A stretch of DNA of 64,000 bases from Hyphomicrobiaceae bacterium (GCA_023384095.1 JAHDXT010000008.1:1-64000); one strand, 5' to 3'; numbered from the stretch's first letter, positions 17,328 through 29,735 are shown. Notes: generated by a model not told the origin, from the letters alone. Translations and numbers: made by a program.

Positions 17328-17564
17328 TCAATCCTTCGGCGCGGACGTGGTCAGGGCCAGCGCGTGGAGCACGCCGCCCATGCGGCCGCCGAGCGCCTCG
17401 TACACCATCTGGTGCTGTTGCACCCGCGATTTGCCCGCGAACGCCGACGAGACGACGTGCGCGGCAAAGTGATCGCCATCGCCGGCGAGATCCCTGATGC
17501 TCACGTCGGCATCGGGAAAGCTGGCCTTGATCAAGCGCTCGATCTCTCTGGCGTCCATCGGCAT
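17328..17564 (-). CDS. BolA family protein
   Basis: MPMDAREIERLIKASFPDADVSIRDLAGDGDHFAAHVVS...; next to grxD as usual; within ORF 17328..17711. Confidence 0.92.
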   Translation of the reverse strand: MPMDAREIERLIKASFPDADVSIRDLAGDGDHFAAHVVSSAFAGKSRVQQHQMVYEALGGRMGGVLHALALTTSAPKD

Positions 17565-17710
17565 GTGCAGAGCGTCTCCCCGGCTCGTGTCCGGCCCAGA
17601 GCTGCCATCCGGCGCCGAGGTCGCGAAGTGCTCTAGCCACGCCACACGACCGGCCTTCAGCGTCGATCGATAGCCGCAACACGCCTGATCAGCTCTCTTG
17701 GGCAACATCA

Positions 17711-17828
17711 CTCATTACTGCAATCGTGCGAACATTGCAAGAACTCGCTTGCGACAGAATTGCGGTCCTCAGGTCCGAGCCATGCCGTCTGGCGGCCAGC
17801 TCTCGTCCGCCTTGCGCGGCTGGGCGAG
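17711..17828 (-). pseudogene. Decayed duplicate of the purL 3' end and its downstream flank
   Basis: Aligns with 18450-18568 by eye; reverse-strand translation ASLAQPRKADESWPPDGMART* vs PurL end [21 protein letters not shown]. Confidence 0.75.
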
Positions 17829-17961
17829 CGAGGCCGGCCGCGCAGCGGCAGAACGATCCAACGGAGCTGGCGTAACGGAACGCCGTGAGCGTCGGGTCGT
17901 TCTCATTCAATTCTGGTGTCTGCCGGATACGCCTTCTCGAAGGCTTCCGACATTTGCTTCG

Positions 17962-18447
17962 ATGGAGCTCGTCATGATGTTGGTCCCAGCCACCGCTAGT
18001 GCCGTTGTCGTTGCCTTGAGCCTGCTTGCCCCCGCCTCAGCGCAGGATGGCAGCAGGATCGTCACGCCGCAGGAGATCGAGTGGGGTGCGGGGCCAGCTT
18101 CTCTACCGGCAGGTGCACAGGGAGCCCTCCTATATGGCGACCCCGGCAAAGAAGGCCCGTTCGCCTTGCGATTGAGGTTGCCAAAGGGCTACGCAATTCC
18201 CCCACATAGTCATCCCATGCCCGAGATCGTCACAGTCATTTCGGGTACGTTTCGACTGGGGATGGGAGAAACGAGCGACCCCAGCAAGGCCCGACCGCTG
18301 CCAGCGGGCAGCTTCTTCGCGATGCCGCCGGGCATGAACCATTTCGCCTCGAATGACGAGGAAACCATCGTTCAGCTCAACAGCGTCGGCCCGTGGAACA
18401 TCACTTATGTGGACCCTAAGGACGATCCGCGCCGGCAAACGCAGTGA
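17962..18447 (+). CDS. Secreted cupin-domain protein
   Basis: 161 aa; signal peptide ...LSLLAPASAQ; IPPHSHPMPEIVTVISGTFRLGMGE and AMPPGMNHFA metal-binding cupin motifs. Confidence 0.82.
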   Translation: MELVMMLVPATASAVVVALSLLAPASAQDGSRIVTPQEIEWGAGPASLPAGAQGALLYGDPGKEGPFALRLRLPKGYAIPPHSHPMPEIVTVISGTFRLGMGETSDPSKARPLPAGSFFAMPPGMNHFASNDEETIVQLNSVGPWNITYVDPKDDPRRQTQ

Positions 18448-18508
18448 TTCTCATCACCGCAATCGCGTGGACGTTGCAAGAGCTCGCGAGCGAAAGGAGT
18501 TGTGGCAC

Positions 18509-20731
<2,223 letters not shown>

Positions 20732-20828
20732 GTCGTGCTGACTCGGGGTTGCGCCTTCGGGGAGCTTATAGCGGCAGGGGATGCGACTGTCCCCGCTCCA
20801 AGGCGTCGCTGCTCTCCTGTCCCCAATT

Positions 20829-20858
20829 CCTATTCGCTATTCGCTATTCGCTTCTCTG
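20829..20858. repeat. ATTCGCT short repeat cluster (family shared with 23230-23346)
   Basis: TATTCGCTATTCGCTATTCGCTT. Confidence 0.7.
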
Positions 20859-21893
20859 CAATGTGGTGCCGCTCGTTCCCCAGGTATCCGAAACGACATA
20901 GCCCTGCGGCCATGGATCGCTGGGATCGACGAAGTACTGATGCACACCCGTGATCCAGGCGCGGCCTTTGATGGTGGTCAGCACGGCTTCGGTACCGTTG
21001 ACCATGGTGGTGCCGAGGATGCGGCCCTCGAAGCGCGAGCCGATGATCGACTCGTGCGTGATGCCTTGGCCGACCCTGAGCAGGCCGCGCGCGTGGAGTG
21101 CCGCCATGCGGGCCGAGGTCCCGGTGCCGGTGGGGCTGCGGTCGGAGCGGCCCGGCGACACGATGCAGGTATTGCGGATCACCGCATCCGGCTCCGTGAA
21201 CGGGCAGGCGAACTGCACGATCGAGACGCCGCGGATCTGCGGGAGCTCAGGGTGCACGACCTCGTGCTGCTCGCGGGCGGCGATGCGGATCTTCTCTCCG
21301 AGGGCGGCGAGATCGCGCGCCTCGTGCGGCTCGACGGCGAAGCCCAGGGCCCGCGCATCCGCGATGGCGTAGAACATGCCGCCGTAGGCGATGTCGATGA
21401 GAATGGTGCCGTGGCCGGCGATCTCGAGCGGCGCGCCGAGCTTCGCTTTGAAGGCCGGCACATTGGCGATGGTGACGCTGACGCACTTGCCGCCGCGGCA
21501 CTCCGCGACGACATCCACCGGCCCGCCGGGCATGTCGAGGCGAAGCCGCGTCTCCGGCTCCTGCATCGGCACGATGCCGGTCTCCAGCAGGACAGTGGCG
21601 ATGCACATCGTATTGGAGCCCGACATGGGCGGGTACTCGGTCGGCTCCATGATGATGGCGCCGGCCTGCGCATCGGAGCGCGTCGGGGGCACGATCAGGT
21701 TGACGTGACGCGCGACCGAGCCGCGCGGCTCCTGGATCAGCATGCGGCGGATGTGGTCGTGCTGGCGCTCCATGGTGAGCTTCTTTTCGAGCATGGTGGC
21801 GCCTGCCGGCGGCAGCACGCCGCCGGTTATGACGTCGCCCACCTCACCCTCGGCGTGGCAGCCGACGACCGTGATCACGCGCGTGCTGCGCAT
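20844..21893 (-). CDS. Proline racemase / hydroxyproline epimerase-dehydratase family protein
   Basis: 349 aa; PPMSGSNTMC and SPGRSDRSPTGTGTSARMAALHA motifs. Confidence 0.9.
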   Translation of the reverse strand: MRSTRVITVVGCHAEGEVGDVITGGVLPPAGATMLEKKLTMERQHDHIRRMLIQEPRGSVARHVNLIVPPTRSDAQAGAIIMEPTEYPPMSGSNTMCIATVLLETGIVPMQEPETRLRLDMPGGPVDVVAECRGGKCVSVTIANVPAFKAKLGAPLEIAGHGTILIDIAYGGMFYAIADARALGFAVEPHEARDLAALGEKIRIAAREQHEVVHPELPQIRGVSIVQFACPFTEPDAVIRNTCIVSPGRSDRSPTGTGTSARMAALHARGLLRVGQGITHESIIGSRFEGRILGTTMVNGTEAVLTTIKGRAWITGVHQYFVDPSDPWPQGYVVSDTWGTSGTTLQRSE

Positions 21894-21925
21894 TCCAAAA
21901 TCCCCAATCCTCGCTACCCGCTCAA

Positions 21926-22054
21926 CTCCCCTCCACCTTGCGGGGAGGGGTTAGGGGTGGGGGGTGGTCAGGAGCTGTCGCGTTCGTGGCTCCACCCCAC
22001 CCGCGCATCGCGCCTGCGGCCCGATGCGCCACCCTCCCCGTCAAGGGGAGGGCC
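21926..22054. repeat. Dispersed palindromic element of the CTCCCC...GGGGAG family
   Basis: CTCCCCTCCACCTTGCGGGGAGGGG ... CCCTCCCCGTCAAGGGGAGGG; same family as 16600-16880 and 61955-62060. Confidence 0.75.
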
Positions 22055-22113
22055 AAAAATCTGCAGCCATCGCAACGCATCCGTTTCGGAGAGGGTGCGG
22101 GTAGGATGCGCCG

Positions 22114-22806
22114 CTAGGCAACAAGGCTCTCCACGATGCTCTCGAACAGCTTGCGGCCCTCGGTGGGCCCGAGCAGGGGGTCGGAGGTGTTCTCCGGATG
22201 GGGCATCAGCCCGAGCACGCGGCGGCGCGCGTCGCAGATGCCGGCGATGCTGCGCTGGGCGCCGTTGGGGTTGGCCTCGGGCGTGACGTTGCCGTGGCGG
22301 TCGGCGTAGCGGAAGACGACGCGGCCTTCGCCTTCGAGCCGGTTCAGCGTTTCCGGATCGGCGAAGTAATTGCCCTCTGCATGCGCAGCGATGGCGCGCA
22401 TCAGCTCGCCCTTCGCGAAGCGGCTCGTAAAGATCGTGTCGGGCTGCTCGACCCTGAGCCACACGTCCTTGCAGATGAACTTGAGCGAGGAATTGTGCAT
22501 CAGGACGCCCGGCAACAGGCCGGCCTCGCAGAGGATTTGGAAGCCGTTGCAGATGCCGAGCACGGGCGTGCCGGCCTCGGCCTTGGCGATCACGTCGCGC
22601 ATGATCGGCGAGTGGGCGGCCATGGCGCCGCAGCGCAGATAGTCGCCGTAGGAGAAGCCGCCGGGGAGCACGATCAGGTCAGAGTCCGGCACCTCGCTGT
22701 CGCCGTGCCAGACCATCTGCGGCCGCCGGCCCGAGACGGCCTCCAGCACGTCCGCGACATCGCGTTCGCGATTGGTCCCGGGAAAGATGACGACGGAAGC
22801 CTTCAT
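22114..22806 (-). CDS. purQ: Phosphoribosylformylglycinamidine synthase subunit PurQ
   Basis: 230 aa; LPGGFSYGDYLR and VLGICNGFQIL glutaminase motifs. Confidence 0.98.
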   Translation of the reverse strand: MKASVVIFPGTNRERDVADVLEAVSGRRPQMVWHGDSEVPDSDLIVLPGGFSYGDYLRCGAMAAHSPIMRDVIAKAEAGTPVLGICNGFQILCEAGLLPGVLMHNSSLKFICKDVWLRVEQPDTIFTSRFAKGELMRAIAAHAEGNYFADPETLNRLEGEGRVVFRYADRHGNVTPEANPNGAQRSIAGICDARRRVLGLMPHPENTSDPLLGPTEGRKLFESIVESLVA

Positions 22807-22877
22807 GATGCCCCGCTGGAATCTGGGCCGGTAAGCCCGCCCTCACGTTTTCCCAGCTCCCGCCACCTCCGCACTCC

Positions 22878-22965
22878 GTCATTCCCGCGGAGACGGGAAC
22901 CCACGACGCGCTGCCATTCAGGCGCGGACAGCCGCCTTCGCGGCCATGACGGGAGGAGCGGGTCG
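22878..22965. repeat. REP-like palindromic repeat, GTCATTCCCGCGGAGACGGGAA family
   Basis: CCGTCATTCCCGCGGAGACGGGAACCCACGACGCG...CGCGGCCATGACGGGAGGAG in the purQ-purS gap; related to 11941-12400. Confidence 0.7.
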
Positions 22966-22982
22966 GGAGCCCACTACGCCAC

Positions 22983-23225
22983 CTAGCTCTCTATCTCATA
23001 AACATAGTTCTCGATGACCGTGTTCGCGAGCAGCTCGCGGCACATGCGCTCGACTGTCGCGCGGGCGGCCGCCTCGCTGCCCGCCGCCAGGTCGACCTCG
23101 ATGAACTTGCCCTGGCGGACGGACTGGACGCCCTCGATTCCGAGCGCGCCGACCGCGTTCTGCACGGCCTTGCCCTGCGGATCGAGGACCCCGTTTTTCA
23201 AGGTGATGACGATGCGTGCTTTCAT
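22983..23225 (-). CDS. purS: Phosphoribosylformylglycinamidine synthase subunit PurS
   Basis: 80 aa; MKARIVITLKNGVLDPQGKAVQNAVGALG. Confidence 0.97.
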   Translation of the reverse strand: MKARIVITLKNGVLDPQGKAVQNAVGALGIEGVQSVRQGKFIEVDLAAGSEAAARATVERMCRELLANTVIENYVYEIES

Positions 23226-23229
23226 TTTT

Positions 23230-23346
23230 GAAGAAGCGAATAGCGAGTGGCGAATAGCGAATGGGGAAGCAAAGCGAGTGGCATCAGGGTCTCCTGCCCC
23301 TATTCGCTACTCGCTATTTCGCTATTTCGCTATTTCGCTATTCGCT
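23230..23346. repeat. Inverted ATTCGCT/AGCGAAT repeat array in the purC-purS gap
   Basis: GCGAATAGCGAGTGGCGAATAGCGAAT ... ATTCGCTACTCGCTATTTCGCTATTTCGCTATTTCGCTATTCGC. Confidence 0.8.
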
Positions 23347-24134
23347 CAATTCGGCTTTCCCCCAGGATTCGACGCCACGAGCACAGGCGCCGCGCCCTTG
23401 ATCGGCCGGTTGTCGGTGAAGACGCCGAGCCGCCGGGCAACCTCCTGGTAGGCTTCGAGCAGCCCGCCCAGATCGCGGCGGAAGCGGTCCTTGTCGAGCT
23501 TGTCGGAGGTCTGGATGTCCCACAGCCGGCAGCAGTCGGGGCTGATCTCGTCGGCGAGCACGATGCGCATCTGGTCGTTCTCCCACAGGCGCCCGAACTC
23601 CACCTTGAAGTCGACGAGCCGGATGCCGATGCCGAGGAACAGCCCGACCAGGAAGTCGTTGACGCGCAGCGCGAGCTGCATGACCTCGTCGATCTCGTGC
23701 GGGCTCGCCCAGCCGAAGGCCGTGATGTGCTCCTCCGAGACGAGGGGATCGTTGAGGTTGTCCGCCTTGTAGTAGAACTCGATGATCGAGCGGGGGAGCT
23801 GCACGCCTTCCTCGAGCCCCAGCCGCTGCGCCAGCGAGCCCGCGGCGACGTTGCGCACGACCACCTCGAGCGGGATGATCTCGACCTCGCGGATGAGCTG
23901 CTCGCGCATGTTGAGGCGGCGTATGAAGTGGGTCGGCACGCCGATCTCGCCGAGCTTCACGAAGATGTACTCGGAGATGCGGTTGTTGAGCACGCCCTTG
24001 CCTTCGATCAACGCGTGCTTCTTGTTGTTGAAGGCGGTGGCGTCGTCCTTGAAGTGCTGGATGAGCGTCCCGGGCTCCGGACCCTCGTAGAGCACTTTGG
24101 CCTTGCCCTCATAAACTCGACGGCGCCTGTTCAT
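23346..24134 (-). CDS. purC: Phosphoribosylaminoimidazole-succinocarboxamide synthase
   Basis: [36 protein letters not shown]; within ORF 23346..24356. Confidence 0.97.
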   Translation of the reverse strand: MNRRRRVYEGKAKVLYEGPEPGTLIQHFKDDATAFNNKKHALIEGKGVLNNRISEYIFVKLGEIGVPTHFIRRLNMREQLIREVEIIPLEVVVRNVAAGSLAQRLGLEEGVQLPRSIIEFYYKADNLNDPLVSEEHITAFGWASPHEIDEVMQLALRVNDFLVGLFLGIGIRLVDFKVEFGRLWENDQMRIVLADEISPDCCRLWDIQTSDKLDKDRFRRDLGGLLEAYQEVARRLGVFTDNRPIKGAAPVLVASNPGGKPN

Positions 24135-24467
24135 TGCGGTGGACCTCTGACTGCGATCGCTTGTTGCTTGGAGGGGACGGAATCGTCCCGCGGGCCCGAG
24201 CTGTCCGTGAGTGCAGCGTGCCGACACCTCGGCGCGGCGGGGCAAGGAGCCGGACCCGATGAAAGATCTGGCCGGGACACTAGCCGAACGCGGGGAGAGA
24301 AACAATCTTAGCGACGGGGCCAGTTGCCGCGTGGCTAATCCGACGCAGGCGAGCATTGATCTCGGCGCGTCCAGAGTCTATGGCTCCATCATACCGCGGG
24401 TTCGGCAGTACAACGTTCGACAGGCGAGTTCCCGGCAGATGAAGCACAAGGTGGTGGAGAGAATCGG

Positions 24468-24794
24468 ATGAAGTCTTTTGACGATCGCGAGAAAGCCTTT
24501 GAGAAGAAGTTTGCCCACGATCAGGAGCTCAAGTTCAAAGCCGAGGCCCGCCGCAACAGGATGCTGGGGGAGTGGGCGGCCGCCAAGCTCGGGATTACAG
24601 GATCTGCAGTCGACGACTACGTGAAAGCCGTCAGGAAGGCAGATCTCGCCGAGAAAGGCGACGATGACGTCTTCCAGAAGATCCGTGGCGATTTCGACGC
24701 CAAGGGGGTTTCCATCACGGATGCAGAGCTGCGCGCCAAAATGTCTGATTTCCTGTCCGAAGCGGTGAAGCAGCTCGAGGCCGGAAGCAAGTAG
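24468..24794 (+). CDS. DUF1476 protein (alphaproteobacterial F1-ATPase zeta-subunit inhibitor family)
   Basis: 108 aa MKSFDDREKAFEKKFAHDQELKFKAEARRNRMLGEWAAAKLG. Confidence 0.92.
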   Translation: MKSFDDREKAFEKKFAHDQELKFKAEARRNRMLGEWAAAKLGITGSAVDDYVKAVRKADLAEKGDDDVFQKIRGDFDAKGVSITDAELRAKMSDFLSEAVKQLEAGSK

Positions 24795-24805
24795 CGCATG
24801 CAACG

Positions 24806-24835
24806 CTCCCTCTCCCCGCACGCGGGGAGAGGGGA
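24806..24835. terminator. GC-rich hairpin between convergent genes
   Basis: CCCTCTCCCCGCACGCGGGGAGAGGGG. Confidence 0.55.
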
Positions 24836-24845
24836 CCCTGCCACT

Positions 24846-25733
24846 TCAAGGCCGATCCCCCGGCGGCAGCACCTCCAGGACCGCGGCGCCGTCGAGCTCG
24901 CTCTTGCCCTGGGCTATGAGCATCCGGAACAGCGTCAGGGCCTGGCTCGCCATCGGCATGGCGAGGTGGCGGCCCCTTGCCGCCTCGTTCAGCATCTCCA
25001 GATCCTTGAGGACCTGCCGGGCGTAGCCCTTGGGGGTCCAGTCGCGCGGGATCATGCGATCCAGCATCACCGGCAGCAGGTTGGAGCCGGCATGGCCGCC
25101 GCCGAGCGCTTGCGGGATGCGGGCGGCGTCGATGCCGAAGGTTTCCGCCACGCGCAGCGCCTCGGCGATGACGCAGTAGTTGGTCAGCACCAGGGTCTGG
25201 TTGACGAGCTTGGTCGCCTGGCCGGCGCCCACCGCGCCCATGTGCGTGAAGGTCCCGAGATTCGTCATCAACGGTGCCACACTGGCCACCGCCTCGTCGC
25301 CGCCGCCGGCCATGATCGCCAGCGTGCCCGATTCTGCCGCCCCCGGCCCGCCCGAGACGGGGGCATCGACGAACCTCATGCCGGCGCGCTCCGAGAGGAC
25401 GGCGGCGAGCCGGCGGGTCTCCTCGATCTCGGTGGTGGAGTGATCGACGAGCACCTTGCCGCGCACGTTGCGGGCCGTGAGCAGCCCCTGCGGGCCTTCG
25501 ACCACATCGGCCACCGCCGCCGTCGTCGTGACGCAGGCGAGCACCACGTCCGCCGCGTCGGCCACCTCCGCCGGGGACGACGCCCGGTCTACGCCCCAGG
25601 CTGCCGCGGCGGCGAGCCTCTGCGGCGAGATATCGTAGCCGGTCACGCGGTGCCCTGTGGCGAGCAACCGGCGCGCGAACCCGCTGCCCATCAGTCCCAG
25701 CCCGATGAAACCGACGACTGGTTTCGTCATCAC
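24846..25733 (-). CDS. NAD(P)-dependent oxidoreductase, 3-hydroxyisobutyrate dehydrogenase family
   Basis: 295 aa; GFIGLGLMGSGFARRL, FVDAPVSGGPGAAESGTLAIMAGG. Confidence 0.92.
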   Translation of the reverse strand: MMTKPVVGFIGLGLMGSGFARRLLATGHRVTGYDISPQRLAAAAAWGVDRASSPAEVADAADVVLACVTTTAAVADVVEGPQGLLTARNVRGKVLVDHSTTEIEETRRLAAVLSERAGMRFVDAPVSGGPGAAESGTLAIMAGGGDEAVASVAPLMTNLGTFTHMGAVGAGQATKLVNQTLVLTNYCVIAEALRVAETFGIDAARIPQALGGGHAGSNLLPVMLDRMIPRDWTPKGYARQVLKDLEMLNEAARGRHLAMPMASQALTLFRMLIAQGKSELDGAAVLEVLPPGDRP

Positions 25734-25901
25734 TTTCCCTCCTCGTGCTTCGATGGCAACCTCAGCCGCCGGTCGAGCCGCCGGCAGGCGCTCGCCGCAA
25801 CGCTGCAGCCGGCGCTCGCCAGCCGGGCGCTTGTGCGTTTATACTGTCCGTCCGGGGAGAGACGCCACAGCTCGAAAGAGCCCTAACGAACGGGGGATAG
25901 G

Positions 25902-26762
25902 ATGCGTATCGCGACGACGTGCGCGCTGGCGCTCTCAGCCGTGCTGGCCGGGACTGCCGCTTTCGCCGACTGTCCCGGCAAGCCGGGCGCGCTCGGGGTT
26001 TCCAGGACAGTCGAGATCGACACCACGGGCGGGCCGGGGTTCGGCTTCGAGCAGTACCGGATGCACGACTTCCTGCTGCTGAAGGAGGTCGTGCTGACGT
26101 TCGACGACGGCCCGTGGCCGACGAATACGCACGCCGTGCTCGACGCGCTCGACGCGCATTGCGCGAAGGCCACTTTCTTCATCATCGGCAAGCATGCGCT
26201 CTGGCATCCCGACATCCTCAAGGAGGTCGGGGCGAGGGGGCATACGGTCGGCAGCCACACGTGGTCGCATGCCAACCTCCGCAAGCTCAAGGCAGACAAG
26301 GCCCGGGAGGAGATCGAGAAGGGCCTGAGCGCGGTGAAGCTCGGCCTCGGCAGGGAGCCTGCGCCCTTCTTCCGGTTCCCCTATCTCCAGGATCCCAAGG
26401 ACCAGGTCGCCTATCTCGGCTCGCGCAACATCGCCATCTTCTCGCACGACGTGGACAGCTTCGACTTCAAGTACCGCAAGCCGGAGGACGTCGTGAAGTC
26501 CGTGATGTCGAAGCTCCAGAAGCACGGCAAGGGCATCATCCTGATGCACGACTTTCAGCAGGCGACCGCCAGGGCGATGCCGCAGCTTCTGAGCGAGCTG
26601 AAGGCACAGGGCTACAAGCTCGTGCACATGAAGGCAAAGGCCCCGGCCGCGACGCTGGCCGAGTTCGACGAGATCGCGAAGGCGGAGATCAAGGGGCCGG
26701 CCGGCACGGGCCGCCCGACCTCGAGCGTGGTGCGCACCATCAGCGCGGGACAGAGCAAGTAG
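25902..26762 (+). CDS. Polysaccharide deacetylase family protein (secreted)
   Basis: 286 aa; signal peptide; VLTFDDGPWPTNTHAVLDAL, HTVGSHTWSHANL. Confidence 0.93.
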   Translation: MRIATTCALALSAVLAGTAAFADCPGKPGALGVSRTVEIDTTGGPGFGFEQYRMHDFLLLKEVVLTFDDGPWPTNTHAVLDALDAHCAKATFFIIGKHALWHPDILKEVGARGHTVGSHTWSHANLRKLKADKAREEIEKGLSAVKLGLGREPAPFFRFPYLQDPKDQVAYLGSRNIAIFSHDVDSFDFKYRKPEDVVKSVMSKLQKHGKGIILMHDFQQATARAMPQLLSELKAQGYKLVHMKAKAPAATLAEFDEIAKAEIKGPAGTGRPTSSVVRTISAGQSK

Positions 26763-26880
26763 CGCGCACGGCCATGGGAGCCCTGCCGGCGGGGTCCGCC
26801 CCGCAACTCACTCCGCGCGTCACCCCATGCGCCGCAGAGGCAGCCGCGAGCACAGCGGCGAATTTTTTGACCGCCTCCCA

Positions 26881-26902
26881 GGGTCAGACCCGGCGGGTCT
26901 GA
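26881..26902. repeat. Palindromic hairpin GGGTCAGACCCGGCGGGTCTGA
   Basis: TCAGACCC-GGC-GGGTCTGA perfect stem; near-identical palindrome at 56373-56396. Confidence 0.7.
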
Positions 26903-27149
26903 AACGAAACCGAGCCGACGGGGTCAGATCCCCGATCAGCGTCGACGCCAGTGTTCCGCCTGGTCCCCTTTGCCCTTCCTTCCGTCATGGCTCCGCGGGA
27001 ATGACGGTGTGGGTATGCAGTGGCAATCATTTCGTCATCGAGGGTCGGCAAAGCCGGTGAGCGGCTGACCCCTTCCAAGGCTGCGACCTGACGATCCTGG
27101 CGATCACGCCTCGGACGCTCTGGCGATGCACGCCCGGCTCCGAAGGCTC

Positions 27150-28109
27150 TCACCTCGGGGAGATGGCCCGGCCGTTGTGGGCGGAGCGGGCTCGTTCGGC
27201 CCCGGTGCCCAGATCGAGCTCCACGCGCCTGTCGAGCTGGAACAGCATCTGCCGGTCGAGGCTCGCGCGATCCACGTCCTGATACGGCTCGGAGCTGCCC
27301 TTGGGGATCAGCACGAGCTTGCCTTCGAACCCGTTCTCGCGCAGGTAGCCGGCGACGGTCTCCAGGCGCTGCCGCGACAGCTCGACGTTGAACGCATCGC
27401 TGCCGCGTTCGTCCGCGTGCCCCGTCAGCACGATGCTGTCCGGCTTCTTGAGCTTCAGGTATTCGAGCAGCAGCCCCGCGGCCTGGCGGCCCTCGCCGGT
27501 GAATGCGGCCTGCCGGAACACGAACTGGATCGGGATCGGCAGCGGCGCGCGGAGGGTGGAGGGCGCCTCAGCTGGCTGCTCCGGCTCACGGGCAGCGGCG
27601 ACAAGATCCTCCAGCGCGCGCATCATGCGTCTGGCCGGATCGACAGCCGCTGCTGCCGATTTCGTCTGGCTGTCAAGTCGTTCAGCAACGGGCTTGCGGG
27701 GAGGCTGGTCAAAGCTGGTGGACAGGCCCAGGACCGGGTCCGTCTCGGCGAACTTGTGGTCCGACAGAAGCGTCCACTCGCCCCTCTCGTCCGCCTTGGC
27801 CGAGCCGATGGGCAAGCCGTCCGCAGTGACCGTCACCGTCGAGGATGGCGGCGCCGTTCCCGCGAACACGGACCAGCCGTCGCGGTCGATGCGGGCGACA
27901 TCGAAGCCGGCCGCTCCGGGGCTCGCCCCGCGGGGCATCAGGGCATCGAGCCCGGGCGGCAGCAGGCCGGCGTTCTCGCGCGCTGATTTCTGCCCGGAAA
28001 CGTCAGGGCTCGGGCCGGTGTCGATGAGGGCGGGCGACAGAACCCATGCCGCTGCCGCGACCGGCACGGCTGCGAGGACGAAGGGAACGATGAGGCCGCG
28101 ACGGAACAT
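27150..28109 (-). CDS. OmpA-family peptidoglycan-associated C-terminal domain protein
   Basis: 319 aa; IVLTGHADERGSDAFNVELSRQRLETVAGYL near C terminus; N-terminal hydrophobic segment. Confidence 0.88.
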   Translation of the reverse strand: MFRRGLIVPFVLAAVPVAAAAWVLSPALIDTGPSPDVSGQKSARENAGLLPPGLDALMPRGASPGAAGFDVARIDRDGWSVFAGTAPPSSTVTVTADGLPIGSAKADERGEWTLLSDHKFAETDPVLGLSTSFDQPPRKPVAERLDSQTKSAAAAVDPARRMMRALEDLVAAAREPEQPAEAPSTLRAPLPIPIQFVFRQAAFTGEGRQAAGLLLEYLKLKKPDSIVLTGHADERGSDAFNVELSRQRLETVAGYLRENGFEGKLVLIPKGSSEPYQDVDRASLDRQMLFQLDRRVELDLGTGAERARSAHNGRAISPR

Positions 28110-28263
28110 CGGGATACGCCTCTACTCGCTACTCTCTAACACTCCTGCGACTGTGCAGCAAGAAGTTACATGGCTCGCGCCCGGGCCGGCGGTCGGCATA
28201 GGGTTAACGCTTTCGCCGGCGACAACGGCCGCCGCTCCGTTCTCCGAACGGCCGGCGTGGCGA

Positions 28264-28719
28264 TCAGCGGCCGGCCTCGGTCAGTCGGTGCGCCGTCTCG
28301 ATGATCCGCTGCGCCCCAGGCGTCAGAGGATAGCTGCCGACGTCCCCGAGCGCAACGAAGCGGGCATCGCGGCAGTCGGTTGCGGCCATCGGCTCGCCTG
28401 CGAGCCAGCGCCCGTAGAACACGGCGAGCAGGTAATGGGCCGTGAGCGCCCCCGCCGCATCCCGGATGATGACGTCGTGCACGTCGGCGAGCCCCAGCAG
28501 CTCCGCCGTGACGCCGGTCTCCTCCGCGACCTCGCGCCGGGCCGCCTCGCGGGCGGTCTCGCCGGGCTCGATATGCCCGCCGGGAAGGCTCCACACCCCG
28601 CCCGCCGGCGGTTTGCCGCGCTCCACCAGCAGCACGGCGCCGCCGCGGAACACCGCCGCGCTCGCCGCCGCCCTGGGCCAGCTCTGGGGCCTGCGCCCGC
28701 CGTTCCGATCTGCGCTCAT
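28264..28719 (-). CDS. NUDIX hydrolase
   Basis: 151 aa; [24 protein letters not shown] Nudix box. Confidence 0.93.
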   Translation of the reverse strand: MSADRNGGRRPQSWPRAAASAAVFRGGAVLLVERGKPPAGGVWSLPGGHIEPGETAREAARREVAEETGVTAELLGLADVHDVIIRDAAGALTAHYLLAVFYGRWLAGEPMAATDCRDARFVALGDVGSYPLTPGAQRIIETAHRLTEAGR

Positions 28720-28893
28720 GACAGGCTCTTGCCGTTGGCCGTTGCGAGCCCGACGTTAATTGGGGGGTTGCAGGGCGTCGAGAGCGGATCGATAAGCGGG
28801 GCCCATGCATGCTCATCCGGGATTCCCCGCAACAGGCGGCCGGGACAGGATGAACGCCGACGCAACGCCTGAAACCTGCGAGGTCAGCGGCTC

Positions 28894-29610
28894 ATGAGGC
28901 TGTTCGTCGGACTTGGCAACCCGGGCGAGAAGCATGCCCGCAACCGGCACAACGTCGGTTTCATGGCGGTCGAGCGGATTGCCGAGAAGCACCGGTTCCA
29001 GCAATGGCGGCGCCGGTTCCAGGGCGAGACGGCGGAGGGCGCGATCGGCGGCGAGCGCGTGCTGCTGCTGAAGCCGCTGACCTACATGAACGAGAGCGGA
29101 CGTGCGGTCGGGGAGGCCGCGCGGTTCCTCAAGATCGACCTTTCAGACATCATCGTCTTCCACGACGAGATCGACCTCGTGCCCGGCAAGGTGAAGATCA
29201 AGACCGGCGGCGGCAATGCGGGCCACAACGGTCTGCGGTCGATCAGCGCCCATCTCGGCAACGACTTCGCCCGGGTCAGGATCGGCGTCGGCCACCCCGG
29301 GGCCAAGGACGCGGTCGTGCATTACGTGCTGCACGACTTCGCCAAGGCCGATCAGGAATGGCTGGAGCCGTTGCTCGACGCGCTCGCCGATGCGGCGGGC
29401 CGGCTCGCCGCCGGCGATGCTGCGCGTTTCCTGACCGACGTCGCGCAGGCCATGCACGAGTCGGACCGTGCCCCTCCGGTCGCCGAACAGACTGCCGCGA
29501 AGCCGACTGAGAAGCCGCGCCCGCACCCCGCCGGCGAGCGGATGCAGAAGCGGCAGTCCGCACTGGCGGAGAACCTGAAGCGCTGGCTGGCAGGCCGCTC
29601 CAAGCCGTGA
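28894..29610 (+). CDS. pth: Peptidyl-tRNA hydrolase
   Basis: 238 aa; [44 protein letters not shown]-terminal extension. Confidence 0.97.
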   Translation: MRLFVGLGNPGEKHARNRHNVGFMAVERIAEKHRFQQWRRRFQGETAEGAIGGERVLLLKPLTYMNESGRAVGEAARFLKIDLSDIIVFHDEIDLVPGKVKIKTGGGNAGHNGLRSISAHLGNDFARVRIGVGHPGAKDAVVHYVLHDFAKADQEWLEPLLDALADAAGRLAAGDAARFLTDVAQAMHESDRAPPVAEQTAAKPTEKPRPHPAGERMQKRQSALAENLKRWLAGRSKP

Positions 29611-29735
29611 GGCGAGCGAGCCGGTCAGGCGCTCCGCTCGTGGGCGCGCGCGCGCTTCGTGCCCCTTCGGCAGCCGATGCGGTCGTGCTAAGCCCGCCGG
29701 GATGCCGGCCAGCGCCGGCGGAGCGAGGAGGAGCC

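Noticed and set aside
17689-17910. 73-aa minus-strand ORF upstream of bolA
   Set aside because: Overlaps the decayed purL tail in a different frame; no coding signature
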